Shown here: positions 8,299 through 17,199 of the stretch, piece by piece
How the letters are laid out: every line of letters starts with the position of its first letter
Position numbering within the stretch: position 1 is the stretch's first letter
Source: Paenibacillus sp. FSL H8-0332
Lineage (GTDB): Bacteria > Bacillota > Bacilli > Paenibacillales > Paenibacillaceae
Direction of reading: 5' to 3'
Assembly (NCBI RefSeq): GCF_037963835.1
Contig: NZ_CP150145.1
Coordinates: forward strand, 7,068,001 to 7,132,000
Length of the DNA: 64,000 nt
Notes under the pieces: model-generated
Told to the model about the DNA's origin: nothing
What the model saw: the letters and a program-made list of their open reading frames with translations, nothing else
Databases searched by the model: none
Made by a program: the position numbers and the translations under genes

Positions 8299-8804
8299 TT
8301 TTTTCTTCTCCTTTTGGATAAAAAATTATTTGTGACGGCGAGACGCCACCGCCAGGTCACTATCGTGCTTGCTATGAATCCAGACAACGGGAAATCGATC
8401 CAGGCGCGATCGACCCAGGCCAAGTGATGGCCCGGCATCATAAGTTCTAGTACACCAGATGTCACCCATGCCGCGCATAGGCCATACAAGGACCCGGCTA
8501 TTGCGAACCCTCCTACCACAACCAAGCGAGGTGCACCTGTGACCCATCGCATATGGCCCACTCGGCTGCGCAATATAAGGCCAATCATCAAGGCCATCAA
8601 GGCCGATGCACCGCCGATTGTGGTCAATGCTCCGATTTGAAGCCCCTTATCAGCAGTAACCAATCCCCCAATACCTGCCATAGTGGCAGGAGCAGCATAG
8701 GCCATTACAACTTCACGCCATAGTGCAAAGGGCTTTTTTCTGGAACCCACAGTCTTGATACCGTAAGCATCATCTGTTGGATTCGGGTATTTCATCTGGT
8801 CCAT
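8295..8804 (-). CDS. Small integral membrane protein, MarR-linked
   Basis: From the ATG at 8804, with AAGGGG eight bases upstream, the product is about 169 residues. It has a polar N-terminus of about 30 residues, then four hydrophobic segments (near residues 35-55, 60-80, 95-120 and 135-155), and ends in a basic tail (K-R-R-R-K-K). I do not recognise the family. It lies between the MarR regulator and the NmrA-like gene and overlaps the latter by four bases, so the three probably form one unit. A Leu/Ala-rich four-helix protein of this size could be a small transporter or a DoxX-like redox partner; that is a guess. Confidence 0.65.
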   Translation of the reverse strand: MDQMKYPNPTDDAYGIKTVGSRKKPFALWREVVMAYAAPATMAGIGGLVTADKGLQIGALTTIGGASALMALMIGLILRSRVGHMRWVTGAPRLVVVGGFAIAGSLYGLCAAWVTSGVLELMMPGHHLAWVDRAWIDFPLSGFIASTIVTWRWRLAVTNNFLSKRRRKK

Positions 8805-8863
8805 TTCGTTGCCCCCTTCTTTCTTCGAGATCAATCCATTTGAGTACTTTCAGCGAATTATAA

Positions 8864-8875
8864 TTAGGTGCCTAA
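8864..8875 (-). promoter_or_regulatory. Probable MarR operator
   Basis: TTAGG-TG-CCTAA sits in an 18-bp near-palindrome (14 of 18 positions symmetrical, 8861-8878), about 60 bp upstream of the membrane-protein start and 60 bp downstream of the MarR stop. A related half-site (taattagg) lies in the marR promoter at about 9495-9503. Confidence 0.6.
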
Positions 8876-8933
8876 CTATATAGGAGTGAAAATAGGCTAG
8901 CATTACTAGCCCATTCTACTCATTACTGATGTT

Positions 8934-9482
8934 TCACTTTGGTTTCGAGCCTGGTTCCTCCATAAGTGCAGAGATGCCTTGTGTAACCCGGCCTAGCAAG
9001 TCGAGGAATACGCTGCGCTCGTCTATACTGAGTAAGCCCACCGTGGCCTCCAGCCAAGCGAAATGCTCAGGAGCCATTTCACGTAGCTTCTTCGCTCCTT
9101 CTTCCGTCAAAATAACCGATCTCTGGCGGCCATCTTTTGAGCTTAAGCGTCTAGATACTAGGCCATCTCGTTCAAGAATGTCGATCAGACCAGTCACTGT
9201 AGCACGTGTAACGCCTAGATGCTCTGCTAATTGCGAAGGCAGCTCTTCTCCTTCGTAATCTTCGAGATCTGCCAATACACGATATCGACCTGTTGATAAG
9301 CCGAATCTGGAGAAATGAAGCTCCGAGGCCTGACCAAGCTGGGCTCCCGCTGCCATTAGCCTAGACGCGACGAGTATAGCCTGTGCGTCTATGTCCAGGT
9401 TATAGCGATCAATCTGACGCTGGGATTGTACAAGGGAGGGAATAGCCTCCATGTCATTTATTTTTCTAATGTTGTTGTTCAT
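8934..9482 (-). CDS. MarR-family transcriptional regulator
   Basis: The product of about 182 residues has a winged helix at roughly residues 45-135, with L-A-E-H-L-G-V-T-R-A-T-V-T-G-L-I-D as recognition region and a basic D-G-R-Q-R-S wing. MarR proteins are dimeric repressors released by small aromatic ligands. I place the start at the ATG at 9482. A promoter-like TTGACA (9517-9512) with CATACT (9494-9489) at 17 bp spacing lies between it and the further upstream in-frame start, which would therefore be outside the transcript. If so, the mRNA is nearly leaderless. It precedes the membrane protein and NmrA genes and probably represses them. Confidence 0.85.
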   Translation of the reverse strand: MNNNIRKINDMEAIPSLVQSQRQIDRYNLDIDAQAILVASRLMAAGAQLGQASELHFSRFGLSTGRYRVLADLEDYEGEELPSQLAEHLGVTRATVTGLIDILERDGLVSRRLSSKDGRQRSVILTEEGAKKLREMAPEHFAWLEATVGLLSIDERSVFLDLLGRVTQGISALMEEPGSKPK

Positions 9483-9488
9483 ACATAT

Positions 9489-9517
9489 AGTATGGCTCCT
9501 AATTACTTTTGTGTCAA
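9489..9517 (-). promoter_or_regulatory. Promoter of the MarR gene
   Basis: TTGACA (9517-9512), a 17-bp spacer and CATACT (9494-9489) on the minus strand. A MarR-type half-site taattagg lies in the spacer. The predicted transcription start falls within a few bases of the ATG at 9482. Confidence 0.55.
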
Positions 9518-9538
9518 CCCGCAATGTAGTGTCGTCTG

Positions 9539-10903
9539 TTACATGGCCTTTTCGGCCACATCATGAACTAGATTTCTTATCCACTTGCGGGAGTAAATCC
9601 GGGCGTATCCGAAGCCAAAGCGGACAACCTCCTCCAGGGAGATGACGAGATACACAAGGTACACAGGCTGGTTCCAGATATAGGACAGCAGCAGCCCGGA
9701 TGGGACACCTATCAGCCACGTTGTGGTCGATTCCAAGGTGAACACGAACTTACTGTCTCCCCCGCTATTTAGAATTCCGCCAGCTATAATCATATTGGAC
9801 ACCTTGACCCAAAGAAATCCAGCAAACACGATAACGATATACATGCTCATTTGCTTAGCATCCTCGGAGATATTGAATGCAGAGACATACAGCTTCGAAC
9901 CTGCCGCAATAATAACCCCGACAATCAGAGAGACAATGATGCCAAGGCGAATGAACCTTTTCGCGTGATCAAGTGCAAGTTCAGTTTCGTCCGCACCCAA
10001 ACGGTTACCAACCATTACTCCTGCTGCACTGGCCAGACCCGATAATAAGCCGATGCAAAGACCCTGCAGCGGGAAGGTAATAGTCATCGCAGTCATTTCC
10101 GTTGACCCCATACGGCTATAAATGATCGCATATACCGTTTCGCCCAATACCCAGATCAATTCAGTCAGTAGCAGCGGATAGGTCGTTCCAAAAAATTTGC
10201 GAATGAGCGGTTTAGGAATGATGAACAAGTTCTTTAACCCGACAGCTCCCGGTAAACGATATCGGTACACGGCACCAATGATCAACAAGCATTCTAAGAC
10301 CCTCGAAACAAGGGTAGCAATGGCCGCGCCCTTCAGACCAAGCGCAGGAGCGCCGAAATGGCCGTATATAAGCACGTAATTCAGTATAATATTCAAACCC
10401 ACTGAGATTAAACTTACATACATCGGCCATTTGGCATGGCCCGTACTGCGCAAAATCGCAGAATACATCATCGTGAGCATAACAGGCACAAAGCCGATCG
10501 ACATGACCTGAAGGAAAATGTACCCCTCATCTATTACATTCACATCTGTAGTGAACAGGCTCAAAAAGAGCGGCGAATCCAGGAAGACAGCCACAGAGAA
10601 CAGGAAAGAGAACGTGAATCCTGCGATCAGCCCGAGACCCAGCACTTGGGAGACACTTTTGGAATCCTTGTTCCCCCAAAACTGGGCAGCATAAATGGAT
10701 ACGCCCGTCGATAAACCGGCTAAGACAACCGCGATGATCCCGTATATTTTGGTAGATATCCCCACAGAGGCAATGGACACATCTCCAAGCTGCCCGACCA
10801 TCAATTGATCCGTCAAATTGAGCAGTGCCATCAGCAAGCTTTGAAGCGTAACGGGCACAGCGATTTTATACACACTTTTATAGAACTCTTTGTTCTCTGA
10901 CAT
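9539..10903 (-). CDS. MATE-family efflux transporter
   Basis: A 454-residue protein with about 12 hydrophobic helices in two homologous halves. The first half opens with the MATE signature I-A-V-P-V-T-L-Q-S-L-L-M-A-L-L-N-L-T-D-Q-L-M-V-G-Q-L-G. The family exports drugs or metabolites against Na+ or H+ at the cytoplasmic membrane. It is the last gene of a five-gene minus-strand series (dehydrogenase, GH13, binding protein, RibD-like reductase, MATE) with gaps of 22-76 bp. It may export a product of that operon rather than serve as a general drug pump. Length is normal for the family. Confidence 0.9.
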   Translation of the reverse strand: MSENKEFYKSVYKIAVPVTLQSLLMALLNLTDQLMVGQLGDVSIASVGISTKIYGIIAVVLAGLSTGVSIYAAQFWGNKDSKSVSQVLGLGLIAGFTFSFLFSVAVFLDSPLFLSLFTTDVNVIDEGYIFLQVMSIGFVPVMLTMMYSAILRSTGHAKWPMYVSLISVGLNIILNYVLIYGHFGAPALGLKGAAIATLVSRVLECLLIIGAVYRYRLPGAVGLKNLFIIPKPLIRKFFGTTYPLLLTELIWVLGETVYAIIYSRMGSTEMTAMTITFPLQGLCIGLLSGLASAAGVMVGNRLGADETELALDHAKRFIRLGIIVSLIVGVIIAAGSKLYVSAFNISEDAKQMSMYIVIVFAGFLWVKVSNMIIAGGILNSGGDSKFVFTLESTTTWLIGVPSGLLLSYIWNQPVYLVYLVISLEEVVRFGFGYARIYSRKWIRNLVHDVAEKAM

Positions 10904-10978
10904 GATTCGTACACAACCCCCATATTCTAGATTTTTCCATTAATTCATAGCCATTGCAGTCTATGACTTAGTGTGAGG

Positions 10979-11638
10979 TCATATCACCTTTTTGTAGCGC
11001 ATGAGTGTGTAATTATCATTTGGCTGAATTTCTACAACCTTGAACTTCTTCGCAAAGCTCAATTGCTGATACCCGTCTCCATCCACTAAAGTAATGTTCG
11101 TGGAGCCGCCGATGATGATCGGGAGCTGCATCAGAATAATTTCATCGACGATATCCTGATTGAAAATATGCCAGTTCAAAAATCCGCCACCTTCGACCAT
11201 CAGGCTGGTGATCCCGTAATTTTCCTCTAACTGACGTTCAAGCTCCACAAAATCAACGGTATCCTTGCCGCAGATGAGGCACTCCTTCCCTCTTTCCCGG
11301 ATCTGCTTGATCTTATCTTCATCCCGTCCTTTCTCGGTCGTGACAATAATCGTCTTTCCCTGATCCGAAAGCACATTGCAGTCCATCGGAATATCCAGGG
11401 TAGTCGTCGGTATGATACGGATTGGATTTTTGTTCTCCTCATACCGATTCGTAAGAAATGGATTGTCGGTCAGGATTGTATTTTTACCAACCATAATGCC
11501 CTGCACATTCCCCCGGAATAGATGGATGAATTCCATATCCTCACTGGAAAATAAAGAAAAAAGCTCTTTACTCGAATTCCCGGCTCCCATCGTGAGCTTT
11601 CCGTCGATTGAAATTTGGCTGAATATCGTTGTTTTCAT
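10979..11638 (-). CDS. RibD C-terminal-type reductase
   Basis: A 219-residue protein of the RibD C-terminal/dihydrofolate-reductase-like fold: F-S-Q-I-S-I-D-G-K near the start, G-I-M-V-G-K-N-T-I-L-T-D-N-P-F-L-T-N-R at about 47-65, and the NADPH-binding V-E-G-G-G motif near 150. In riboflavin synthesis this domain reduces the ribosyl group of the aminopyrimidine. The deaminase domain is absent and no other rib gene is near, so a stand-alone reductase acting on a sugar-like or pterin-like intermediate is likely. It lies 22 bp after the binding-protein gene in the same operon. Confidence 0.8.
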   Translation of the reverse strand: MKTTIFSQISIDGKLTMGAGNSSKELFSLFSSEDMEFIHLFRGNVQGIMVGKNTILTDNPFLTNRYEENKNPIRIIPTTTLDIPMDCNVLSDQGKTIIVTTEKGRDEDKIKQIRERGKECLICGKDTVDFVELERQLEENYGITSLMVEGGGFLNWHIFNQDIVDEIILMQLPIIIGGSTNITLVDGDGYQQLSFAKKFKVVEIQPNDNYTLMRYKKVI

Positions 11639-11659
11639 TTCTCTTCTCCCCTTATCTGA

Positions 11660-12796
11660 TTAGTTTTGTAATGCGCCCCAGGATGCTTGGAGGGTCTGTT
11701 CCATTTTTTTCAGGGCTTGTTCGGGATTGCTTAAGGGCAACTCGGTCAGACCCGCATTGAGCGCCTCCCAGACATGGATCATGAAGGGGTAAGTCGGCAT
11801 CGGCCGTGTGTGGTCCAAAAGCGACAAAATCATTCTTTTATTAGGTGCAGCAGAGGCACTTAGGCGGTGTAGCACCTGCTCCTGAGCCGGAATTCGCTGC
11901 ACGCCCTGCGTCCACAGGGTTTGGCATTCGTCACTCAGCATAAAACGCGTGAATGACAAAATATCTTCCCGCTCCTCCGTGGTTAACGAAAAATTCGGGT
12001 AGATCAGGCCGATGGAAGAAGACATAGATAGCGATTGCTGGCCTTCTATGACTGGAAGCTGGCAAACCTCAAGCCTATCGTTCATATGCTTGTCCAGATG
12101 GTTGTAGATCCACTCCCCACAAATAATAGCGCCGATCTTACCGTCAATGAACTGCTCTAGCAGTCCTGTAGAACCGTCGAGACTGACGAGTACGCCCTGA
12201 TCCATCTTGTCGCGGATGAACTCAAGCGCTTGCTTCATCTCAGGGCTGACGATATTCGGCTTTCCATTCTGTACAGGCCAGCCACCGAAAGCTGTAAGGA
12301 ACGGAATAAACCAATAGCCCTGTTGTAGATCCGCCCCAATGGGTACGATTCCTTGGGCGGTTAACCTCTCTGCTGCCTCTTCAAACACGTCCCATGTCGC
12401 CGGTGCACTGGGGTAAATCTCCGGATTGTAATATAGAACCAGATGATTGCCCCGCAAGACCGGGATACCATACTGGACACCCTCCATTTGCATCGTGGAA
12501 AGGGCCTCCTCAGTCAGCACATCTTCAAACAACCCGCCCGGAACCTCGGAGTAAAGACCATTGTCGACATAGGAGGACATATCGGCAGGAACCATCGCCA
12601 GATGCGGACCTTGGCGGGTATGTTTGATTCGGTTCAAGCGCGCAGTCAGATCCGTAATGTTCATCACTTGTGGCGTAATTTGTACGCTGAAGCGCTCTGT
12701 ATACAGCTTGCAAATCCCCTCCAGCACTTCAATCGAGGTATCTCCCGGACCGTCAAACTCATGCCATAGCACGATTTCCTTGTTGTTCTTTTCCAT
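11660..12796 (-). CDS. Sugar-type solute-binding protein without export signal
   Basis: The 378-residue protein has the fold signatures of family 1 extracellular solute-binding proteins (maltose type): E-I-V-L-W-H-E-F-D-G-P-G-D at the start, L-V-L-Y-Y-N-P-E-I-Y about residue 125 and F-L-T-A-F-G-G-W near 180. It has neither a signal peptide nor a lipobox Cys: the N-terminus is M-E-K-N-N-K-E, with a good ribosome site (GGGAGAGG) just upstream. It should therefore be cytoplasmic. No permease or ABC ATPase gene is in the operon. A role as intracellular carbohydrate carrier or substrate-presenting subunit for the neighbouring GH13 protein is inference. Confidence 0.8.
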   Translation of the reverse strand: MEKNNKEIVLWHEFDGPGDTSIEVLEGICKLYTERFSVQITPQVMNITDLTARLNRIKHTRQGPHLAMVPADMSSYVDNGLYSEVPGGLFEDVLTEEALSTMQMEGVQYGIPVLRGNHLVLYYNPEIYPSAPATWDVFEEAAERLTAQGIVPIGADLQQGYWFIPFLTAFGGWPVQNGKPNIVSPEMKQALEFIRDKMDQGVLVSLDGSTGLLEQFIDGKIGAIICGEWIYNHLDKHMNDRLEVCQLPVIEGQQSLSMSSSIGLIYPNFSLTTEEREDILSFTRFMLSDECQTLWTQGVQRIPAQEQVLHRLSASAAPNKRMILSLLDHTRPMPTYPFMIHVWEALNAGLTELPLSNPEQALKKMEQTLQASWGALQN

Positions 12797-12816
12797 TCGC
12801 AGCCTCTCTCCCTTTT

Positions 12817-14745
12817 CTAAAAAATGTTTATGAGCACTAGAGCCTGATTAGGCGCAAGCTGCAAGAACTCGAACGCCTGACCTACGCTGCTACCCGTTAA
12901 AGAGCTATCCAGTGCTACGGTCAATGGGCATCGGCCGGGTACGGCCACGTTTAAATCGACTTGGCAGAAAGCATCGGCACTCAAGTTAAAGCAGCACAGC
13001 ATCATCTCATCCCCTTGCATATACCCGTATATAGCAGTACCTTCCGGGGATTGAGCCACGAAAAAGTTCTCCGGCTTCACGAGGTGATGCCAAGCTTCCT
13101 TAAATTCACTTAGCTCCGCCAGCAGCGGCAGCATGGGTGCAGGATTAGTCCAATTAATTTGCATGACATTAAAAAAAGCGCGGGAAATCTCCTCACCGTT
13201 CGTGTTGTCACCAAGACCACAGTTGAGGGGCTGCTCCTCATTCATTTCATAGCCTGTTGTCACGTAAGGAATTGCGTTCGGAAGAAATTGATTAAATACT
13301 GCGATCATCCGGGCAACCCCGACACCGCCACGGCTCGTGATCCGGGGAGTATCTGCCGTTTCTGCACAAGCAAACACATGAATATTCAACTCGGGCAGTT
13401 CCTCTAAGAATGAAACCAGGTTCTCCTTAGTAATCTCCGTCATAACGTTCCATCCGCTTCCAAGCATAATGTTGTAGCCCGTATTCGCTGCCTTCCTGTG
13501 ATTGCGGTTGAACAAGTCTTCACTGATCAGGAGCGCATTCGGATTCATCTCTTTAATCGTGTCAAAAATGCGAGTCAACAACGGAATAGGAAGCACATGT
13601 CCGATGTCGATGCGGAAGCCGTCAATCCCATACTTTTCGAGATTAAAGCGTACTGCCTGCTCCAGAACGTCCCATAACTCCAAATTCGGCTCCTCTCCCG
13701 GGTAGTCATTGCATTTAATCGTATCAAAAAGGACATATGGCGCCTGACCCCTGCTGATAAGATGTCTCACTTGCGGAGAGAAATCTTTATAGAGGCGCAA
13801 GAACGTAATGTCTGTCCAAATCGGCTGCACATCGTTAATCCAATCCGAATGTGCCGGAGAGGTTGTTATTCCCATCTCTTGCTCCACCAAAGTTAATAAC
13901 TCGTCTCCACAATTAGCAGCTCTTTCCTTCAACTGCTGCCAAAGGCTGGGATAAAGTTCATGGGGCGGCGGTGAGAACTTCCGCAGGAATGCTGCGGTCT
14001 CCTGGCTGTGGTAGACCGTCTCCAAGTGGTCAGGCGTACATTCCTCAAAGAATCCAAGCTCAGGAATCGGCGGCGGCGCAAAGCCTTCTAATTCCTCAAG
14101 CTTGATCCAGTACACCCATTCGGGATGCTCAGTAATGAATGCACTGTTTCTCGCCGTTACACGAGGAATGAAATCGACAACAGTCTTGATATCGAGCAAA
14201 TGACAAGCTTCTACCAAAGCGCTAAGCTCATCGTGGATGGTGAACTCTTCCATACCGTCCAACAAGCTGTCATGCAGGTTCTGGTCCAAGTGGAATAACG
14301 ATTGCACAGCGTAAGGTGACCCGATATCCCCCTTCAGATTTAACTTGCTGTACTGGTTTACTGGAAGCATATACAGAATATTGACGCCCATTTTCTTTAA
14401 CAGCGGCAGAAGAATAAGGAATCTTAGAAAAGTGCCCGATTCGACTGTTCCGTCATGGTTGTAATCCCAGGCCGTCGAATAACGAATTAACGCAGAATAG
14501 ATCGTGCTTTCGTCTAAATTCGTGCGTTCCTTGAGCAAATACCTCCAGGAAAGCTTGTCTACATACCTCAAATGCTCTGTCAAAAAATCATACGGATGCA
14601 CACATATTTCACCGTCTTTTTCGAAGAGAATAGGCTTATAGCTGCACTCGTTCCACACTGCAGGTATCCAAATCGGCTCTACCTCTCTGGCCTTGTGCAT
14701 AGACAAGTAATCCTGAACAAGTCTAAATTTGCCTTCTTTGCCCAT
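12817..14745 (-). CDS. GH13 alpha-amylase-family protein, cytoplasmic
   Basis: From the ATG at 14745, eight bases after GAGGGGTGG, the protein has about 642 residues and no signal peptide. It carries the GH13 catalytic set: nucleophile Asp about residue 380 (D-G-F-R-I-D), acid Glu about 409 (L-I-S-E-D) and third Asp about 465 (T-A-D-T-P-R). A C-terminal beta domain follows. The third motif is not the usual H-D, so the specificity may be unusual. Members hydrolyse or transfer alpha-glucosyl units. It sits between a zinc dehydrogenase and the signal-less binding protein in a tight operon, which suggests intracellular alpha-glucan or glucoside processing. Confidence 0.85.
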   Translation of the reverse strand: MGKEGKFRLVQDYLSMHKAREVEPIWIPAVWNECSYKPILFEKDGEICVHPYDFLTEHLRYVDKLSWRYLLKERTNLDESTIYSALIRYSTAWDYNHDGTVESGTFLRFLILLPLLKKMGVNILYMLPVNQYSKLNLKGDIGSPYAVQSLFHLDQNLHDSLLDGMEEFTIHDELSALVEACHLLDIKTVVDFIPRVTARNSAFITEHPEWVYWIKLEELEGFAPPPIPELGFFEECTPDHLETVYHSQETAAFLRKFSPPPHELYPSLWQQLKERAANCGDELLTLVEQEMGITTSPAHSDWINDVQPIWTDITFLRLYKDFSPQVRHLISRGQAPYVLFDTIKCNDYPGEEPNLELWDVLEQAVRFNLEKYGIDGFRIDIGHVLPIPLLTRIFDTIKEMNPNALLISEDLFNRNHRKAANTGYNIMLGSGWNVMTEITKENLVSFLEELPELNIHVFACAETADTPRITSRGGVGVARMIAVFNQFLPNAIPYVTTGYEMNEEQPLNCGLGDNTNGEEISRAFFNVMQINWTNPAPMLPLLAELSEFKEAWHHLVKPENFFVAQSPEGTAIYGYMQGDEMMLCCFNLSADAFCQVDLNVAVPGRCPLTVALDSSLTGSSVGQAFEFLQLAPNQALVLINIF

Positions 14746-14780
14746 GAATAGATCCACCCCTCGCTAATTACAGTTCCACG

Positions 14781-15827
14781 TTAGGGAACAAAAACCGTCT
14801 TCACGGTGTCACTCTCAACCACCTTCAAAGAATTCAATTCATAGCCGATCAACTCGTTGATTGCTGCTTCGTGCTGATTGAGCTTAACTTTTCTAGTCAC
14901 CAGTTTCTCCAGTTCAGGTGTCTCAGCAGCAAACCGTATAGCTTCCTCGAACATGTAGCGGTATTCGCCTGCTGCGATAATTTTGATGGCCTGCTGTACG
15001 AATTTGGTAGGAGAAAAGGTGTACCGGTAATTCGCATTAATACCAAAAGGAACGATGCGGCCTCCACGCTCAATCCATTGCTCCGCCATTTCGAGCTGAG
15101 TGCCTACCGTGTCGATAATCACATCAAACTTATGTCCCGAGCAGATCTCGTCTACGGTAGCTTCATGTAATTGGGAAGGTGTCAGAGCATAATCTGAGAT
15201 TTCTCTGGCAAAAGCCAACCGGTAAGGATTAATTTCCGTCGCAACGGTAAGTGCCGCCTTGGATTTACTCACAATTTGACTTAGCAATCCCATCGGACCC
15301 GAACCAAGAATGAGCACCTTATCGTCTGCAGTGACATTAGACTCTTTGAAATTGTGCAGCACACAGGCAAGAGGCTCGATCAAAACCCCTGTTTCCCAGC
15401 TCATATGGTCAGGAAGCAGGTGTGCAAACGTTTGTACAGTAGAGTAAAAAAAAGTGAATGTCCCATTTCGATTCAAACCTGCAATAGGCATCCCATTTCC
15501 ATCGGTGCCTATGCAGAGGTGCGGCTGTTTCTTCAAGCAAAAATAACATTTCTCGCAGCTTTGATTCGGATCAATAACTACGCGGTCGCCTACCTTAACG
15601 CGGTCAACGTTGCTGCCGGTTTCAATTACGGTCCCTACAGCCTCATGACCGCGAATAACGCCTGGAACCCCCTCCTCTTTCCCCGTGATGACTGCTAAAT
15701 CTGTTCCACATACACCCGTCATCTCAATCCGGATCTTGACTTCATCCGGTGCTGCAATTGTCGGCTCTTCCCATTCGCAGAGCTCCAGCTTATGATTCGA
15801 TGTCCACACAAGCGCCTCCATACGCAT
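14781..15827 (-). CDS. Zinc-dependent medium-chain dehydrogenase
   Basis: A 348-residue MDR protein. It has the catalytic zinc region G-V-C-G-T-D (about 37-42) and G-H-E-A (about 59-62), the four-Cys structural zinc lobe (C-E-K-C-Y-F-C ... C, about 90-105) and the Rossmann motif G-S-G-P-M-G (about 175). It resembles sorbitol/threonine-type alcohol dehydrogenases that oxidise polyols or sugar alcohols with NAD. First gene of the five-gene operon, preceded by GGGGAAGTGA and by a cre/LacI-type operator about 120 bp upstream. The substrate is unknown; a sugar derivative is likely from context. Confidence 0.85.
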   Translation of the reverse strand: MRMEALVWTSNHKLELCEWEEPTIAAPDEVKIRIEMTGVCGTDLAVITGKEEGVPGVIRGHEAVGTVIETGSNVDRVKVGDRVVIDPNQSCEKCYFCLKKQPHLCIGTDGNGMPIAGLNRNGTFTFFYSTVQTFAHLLPDHMSWETGVLIEPLACVLHNFKESNVTADDKVLILGSGPMGLLSQIVSKSKAALTVATEINPYRLAFAREISDYALTPSQLHEATVDEICSGHKFDVIIDTVGTQLEMAEQWIERGGRIVPFGINANYRYTFSPTKFVQQAIKIIAAGEYRYMFEEAIRFAAETPELEKLVTRKVKLNQHEAAINELIGYELNSLKVVESDTVKTVFVP

Positions 15828-15949
15828 TCACTTCCCCTTTCACTTCTTTACTATCCATATTCACCCAGAATATATCATAGCTGCCACGTAAAAGTAAGGT
15901 GAATTTTGTCGAATAATGTTAATAAATACATTTTATATAAAACTATAAT

Positions 15950-15963
15950 AGTAAGCGCTTTAA
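15950..15963 (-). promoter_or_regulatory. cre- or LacI-type operator upstream of the sugar operon
   Basis: agtaagcgctttaa contains the symmetric core AAGCGCTT flanked as in CcpA cre sites, with mismatches to the consensus at the outer positions. It lies about 120 bp before the dehydrogenase start. No LacI-family gene is in the window, so CcpA is the simplest candidate. Confidence 0.5.
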
Positions 15964-15988
15964 TTTTGACATTCGGATAACATACCAT

Positions 15989-16031
15989 AACAGCTCAAAG
16001 GGAGTGTTTGCACACTCCCTTTGAGCTGTTC
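15989..16031 (-). terminator. Strong terminator of the oxidoreductase gene
   Basis: An 18-bp perfect stem (acagctcaaagggagtgt and its complement) with a 4-base loop, directly after the stop codon at 16033. Confidence 0.8.
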
Positions 16032-16032
16032 T

Positions 16033-16947
16033 TTAGGATAGGGAACTTACAGTAATGACGACATTCCCCTTCTTATGTTTTTGTTCGACATAACGATGGG
16101 CATCCGGAATTTGTTCCAGCGAATAGCATCTATCAATAACAGGCTTAAGGGTACCGGCCTCAAGCTGCTCTTGGAGGAAGATAAGATCTTCAACGCGAGG
16201 CTTGTATGACATATCCACACTCACATACTTCCCGTTCGTACGCAGAGCTTTTTTGAATGCTGATTTTTTGATTTTCGATATCGTTTGCCCAACAGCATCA
16301 AAGATCAAATCATAGCTTTCTTCATGCGCCATAAACTTCTGTTTCGTATAATCTATGACCCGATCGGCTCCTATAGATCTTACCAGCTCAAGATTAGCAG
16401 TACTGCATACCCCTGTTACATCTGCCCCATAATATTTGGCAAGCTGGACCGCATAAGTTCCCACACTTCCAGAGGCCCCATAAATAAGCACCTTCATTCC
16501 GCTCGCGAGTTTCCCCTTCCTTAGAAAGTTCAACGCGGTGAGCCCCCCGACGGGAACAGCGGCAGCCTGCTCATAGCTCACATTGACCGGCTTCATGACC
16601 ACCAGTCCATCTTCAGGCAGACATTTGTACTCGGCATATGCACCGAAGTCGAAACCACAAGACGCAAATATTTGATCGCCAATCTTAAAGCGTGTTACAT
16701 TTTTGCCTGCGGCTTCAACTTCCCCGGCTAACTCAAACCCCAATACCGTTACCTTTTTGGGCCTTAAGAGACCATTGTACAATCTTGCAAGGAACGGGTC
16801 AGCCTTTCGCATACGCCAGTCCCCCGCTGTTACCGTTGCCGCATAGATTCTGACAAGGACTTCGTTATCCTTCGGTGCAGGTTTCTCTAGTTCCTTCAGG
16901 TGAAGCACATCAGGCGAACCGTATTTGGCATATACCATTGCTCTCAT
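16033..16947 (-). CDS. Zinc-free NAD(P)-dependent quinone-oxidoreductase-like MDR protein
   Basis: A 304-residue medium-chain dehydrogenase of the QOR/zeta-crystallin group: Y-G-S-P-D-V-L near the start, G-D-W-R-M near 43, A-A-A-V-P-V-G-G-L-T-A near 128 and the nucleotide motif G-A-S-G-S-V-G-T (about 157). The structural zinc lobe is absent. These enzymes reduce quinones or enals with NADPH. It follows a small XRE gene and a membrane-protein gene on the same strand with gaps of 14 and 1 bp, so the three form an operon. That triad arrangement is common in Firmicutes. Confidence 0.85.
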   Translation of the reverse strand: MRAMVYAKYGSPDVLHLKELEKPAPKDNEVLVRIYAATVTAGDWRMRKADPFLARLYNGLLRPKKVTVLGFELAGEVEAAGKNVTRFKIGDQIFASCGFDFGAYAEYKCLPEDGLVVMKPVNVSYEQAAAVPVGGLTALNFLRKGKLASGMKVLIYGASGSVGTYAVQLAKYYGADVTGVCSTANLELVRSIGADRVIDYTKQKFMAHEESYDLIFDAVGQTISKIKKSAFKKALRTNGKYVSVDMSYKPRVEDLIFLQEQLEAGTLKPVIDRCYSLEQIPDAHRYVEQKHKKGNVVITVSSLS

Positions 16948-16961
16948 CCTTTACCCCCTAT

Positions 16962-17198
16962 CTATTTCCCACTTGGCTTCTCTGAATTTTCCCCGAAAAA
17001 GAATACCTCTTCGAGCGGCAAGTTAAAGGTGCGGGCTATACGAAAAGCCAACTCCAGTGAAGGAGAGTAATTTCCTTTTTCAAGAGCTACGATCGTTTGT
17101 CTGGTTACACCTGCCTTGTCGGCCAGCTGCTGCTGGGTCATTTCATTAAGATCGAATCGTAATTTTCTGATGTAATTGCCAACAAGAACTTTGCCCAT
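16962..17198 (-). CDS. Small XRE-family HTH regulator
   Basis: A 78-residue protein that is almost all helix-turn-helix: T-Q-Q-Q-L-A-D-K-A-G-V-T-R-Q-T-I-V-A-L-E-K-G-N-Y at residues about 19-43, then the V-F-F-F-G tail of the YgzD/YozG group. It probably binds the palindromes at 17660-17701 in front of the operon. The gene begins one base after the membrane-protein gene ends, so translation is coupled. In this class the regulator and the membrane protein usually occur together. Confidence 0.9.
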   Translation of the reverse strand: MGKVLVGNYIRKLRFDLNEMTQQQLADKAGVTRQTIVALEKGNYSPSLELAFRIARTFNLPLEEVFFFGENSEKPSGK

Positions 17199-17199
17199 C

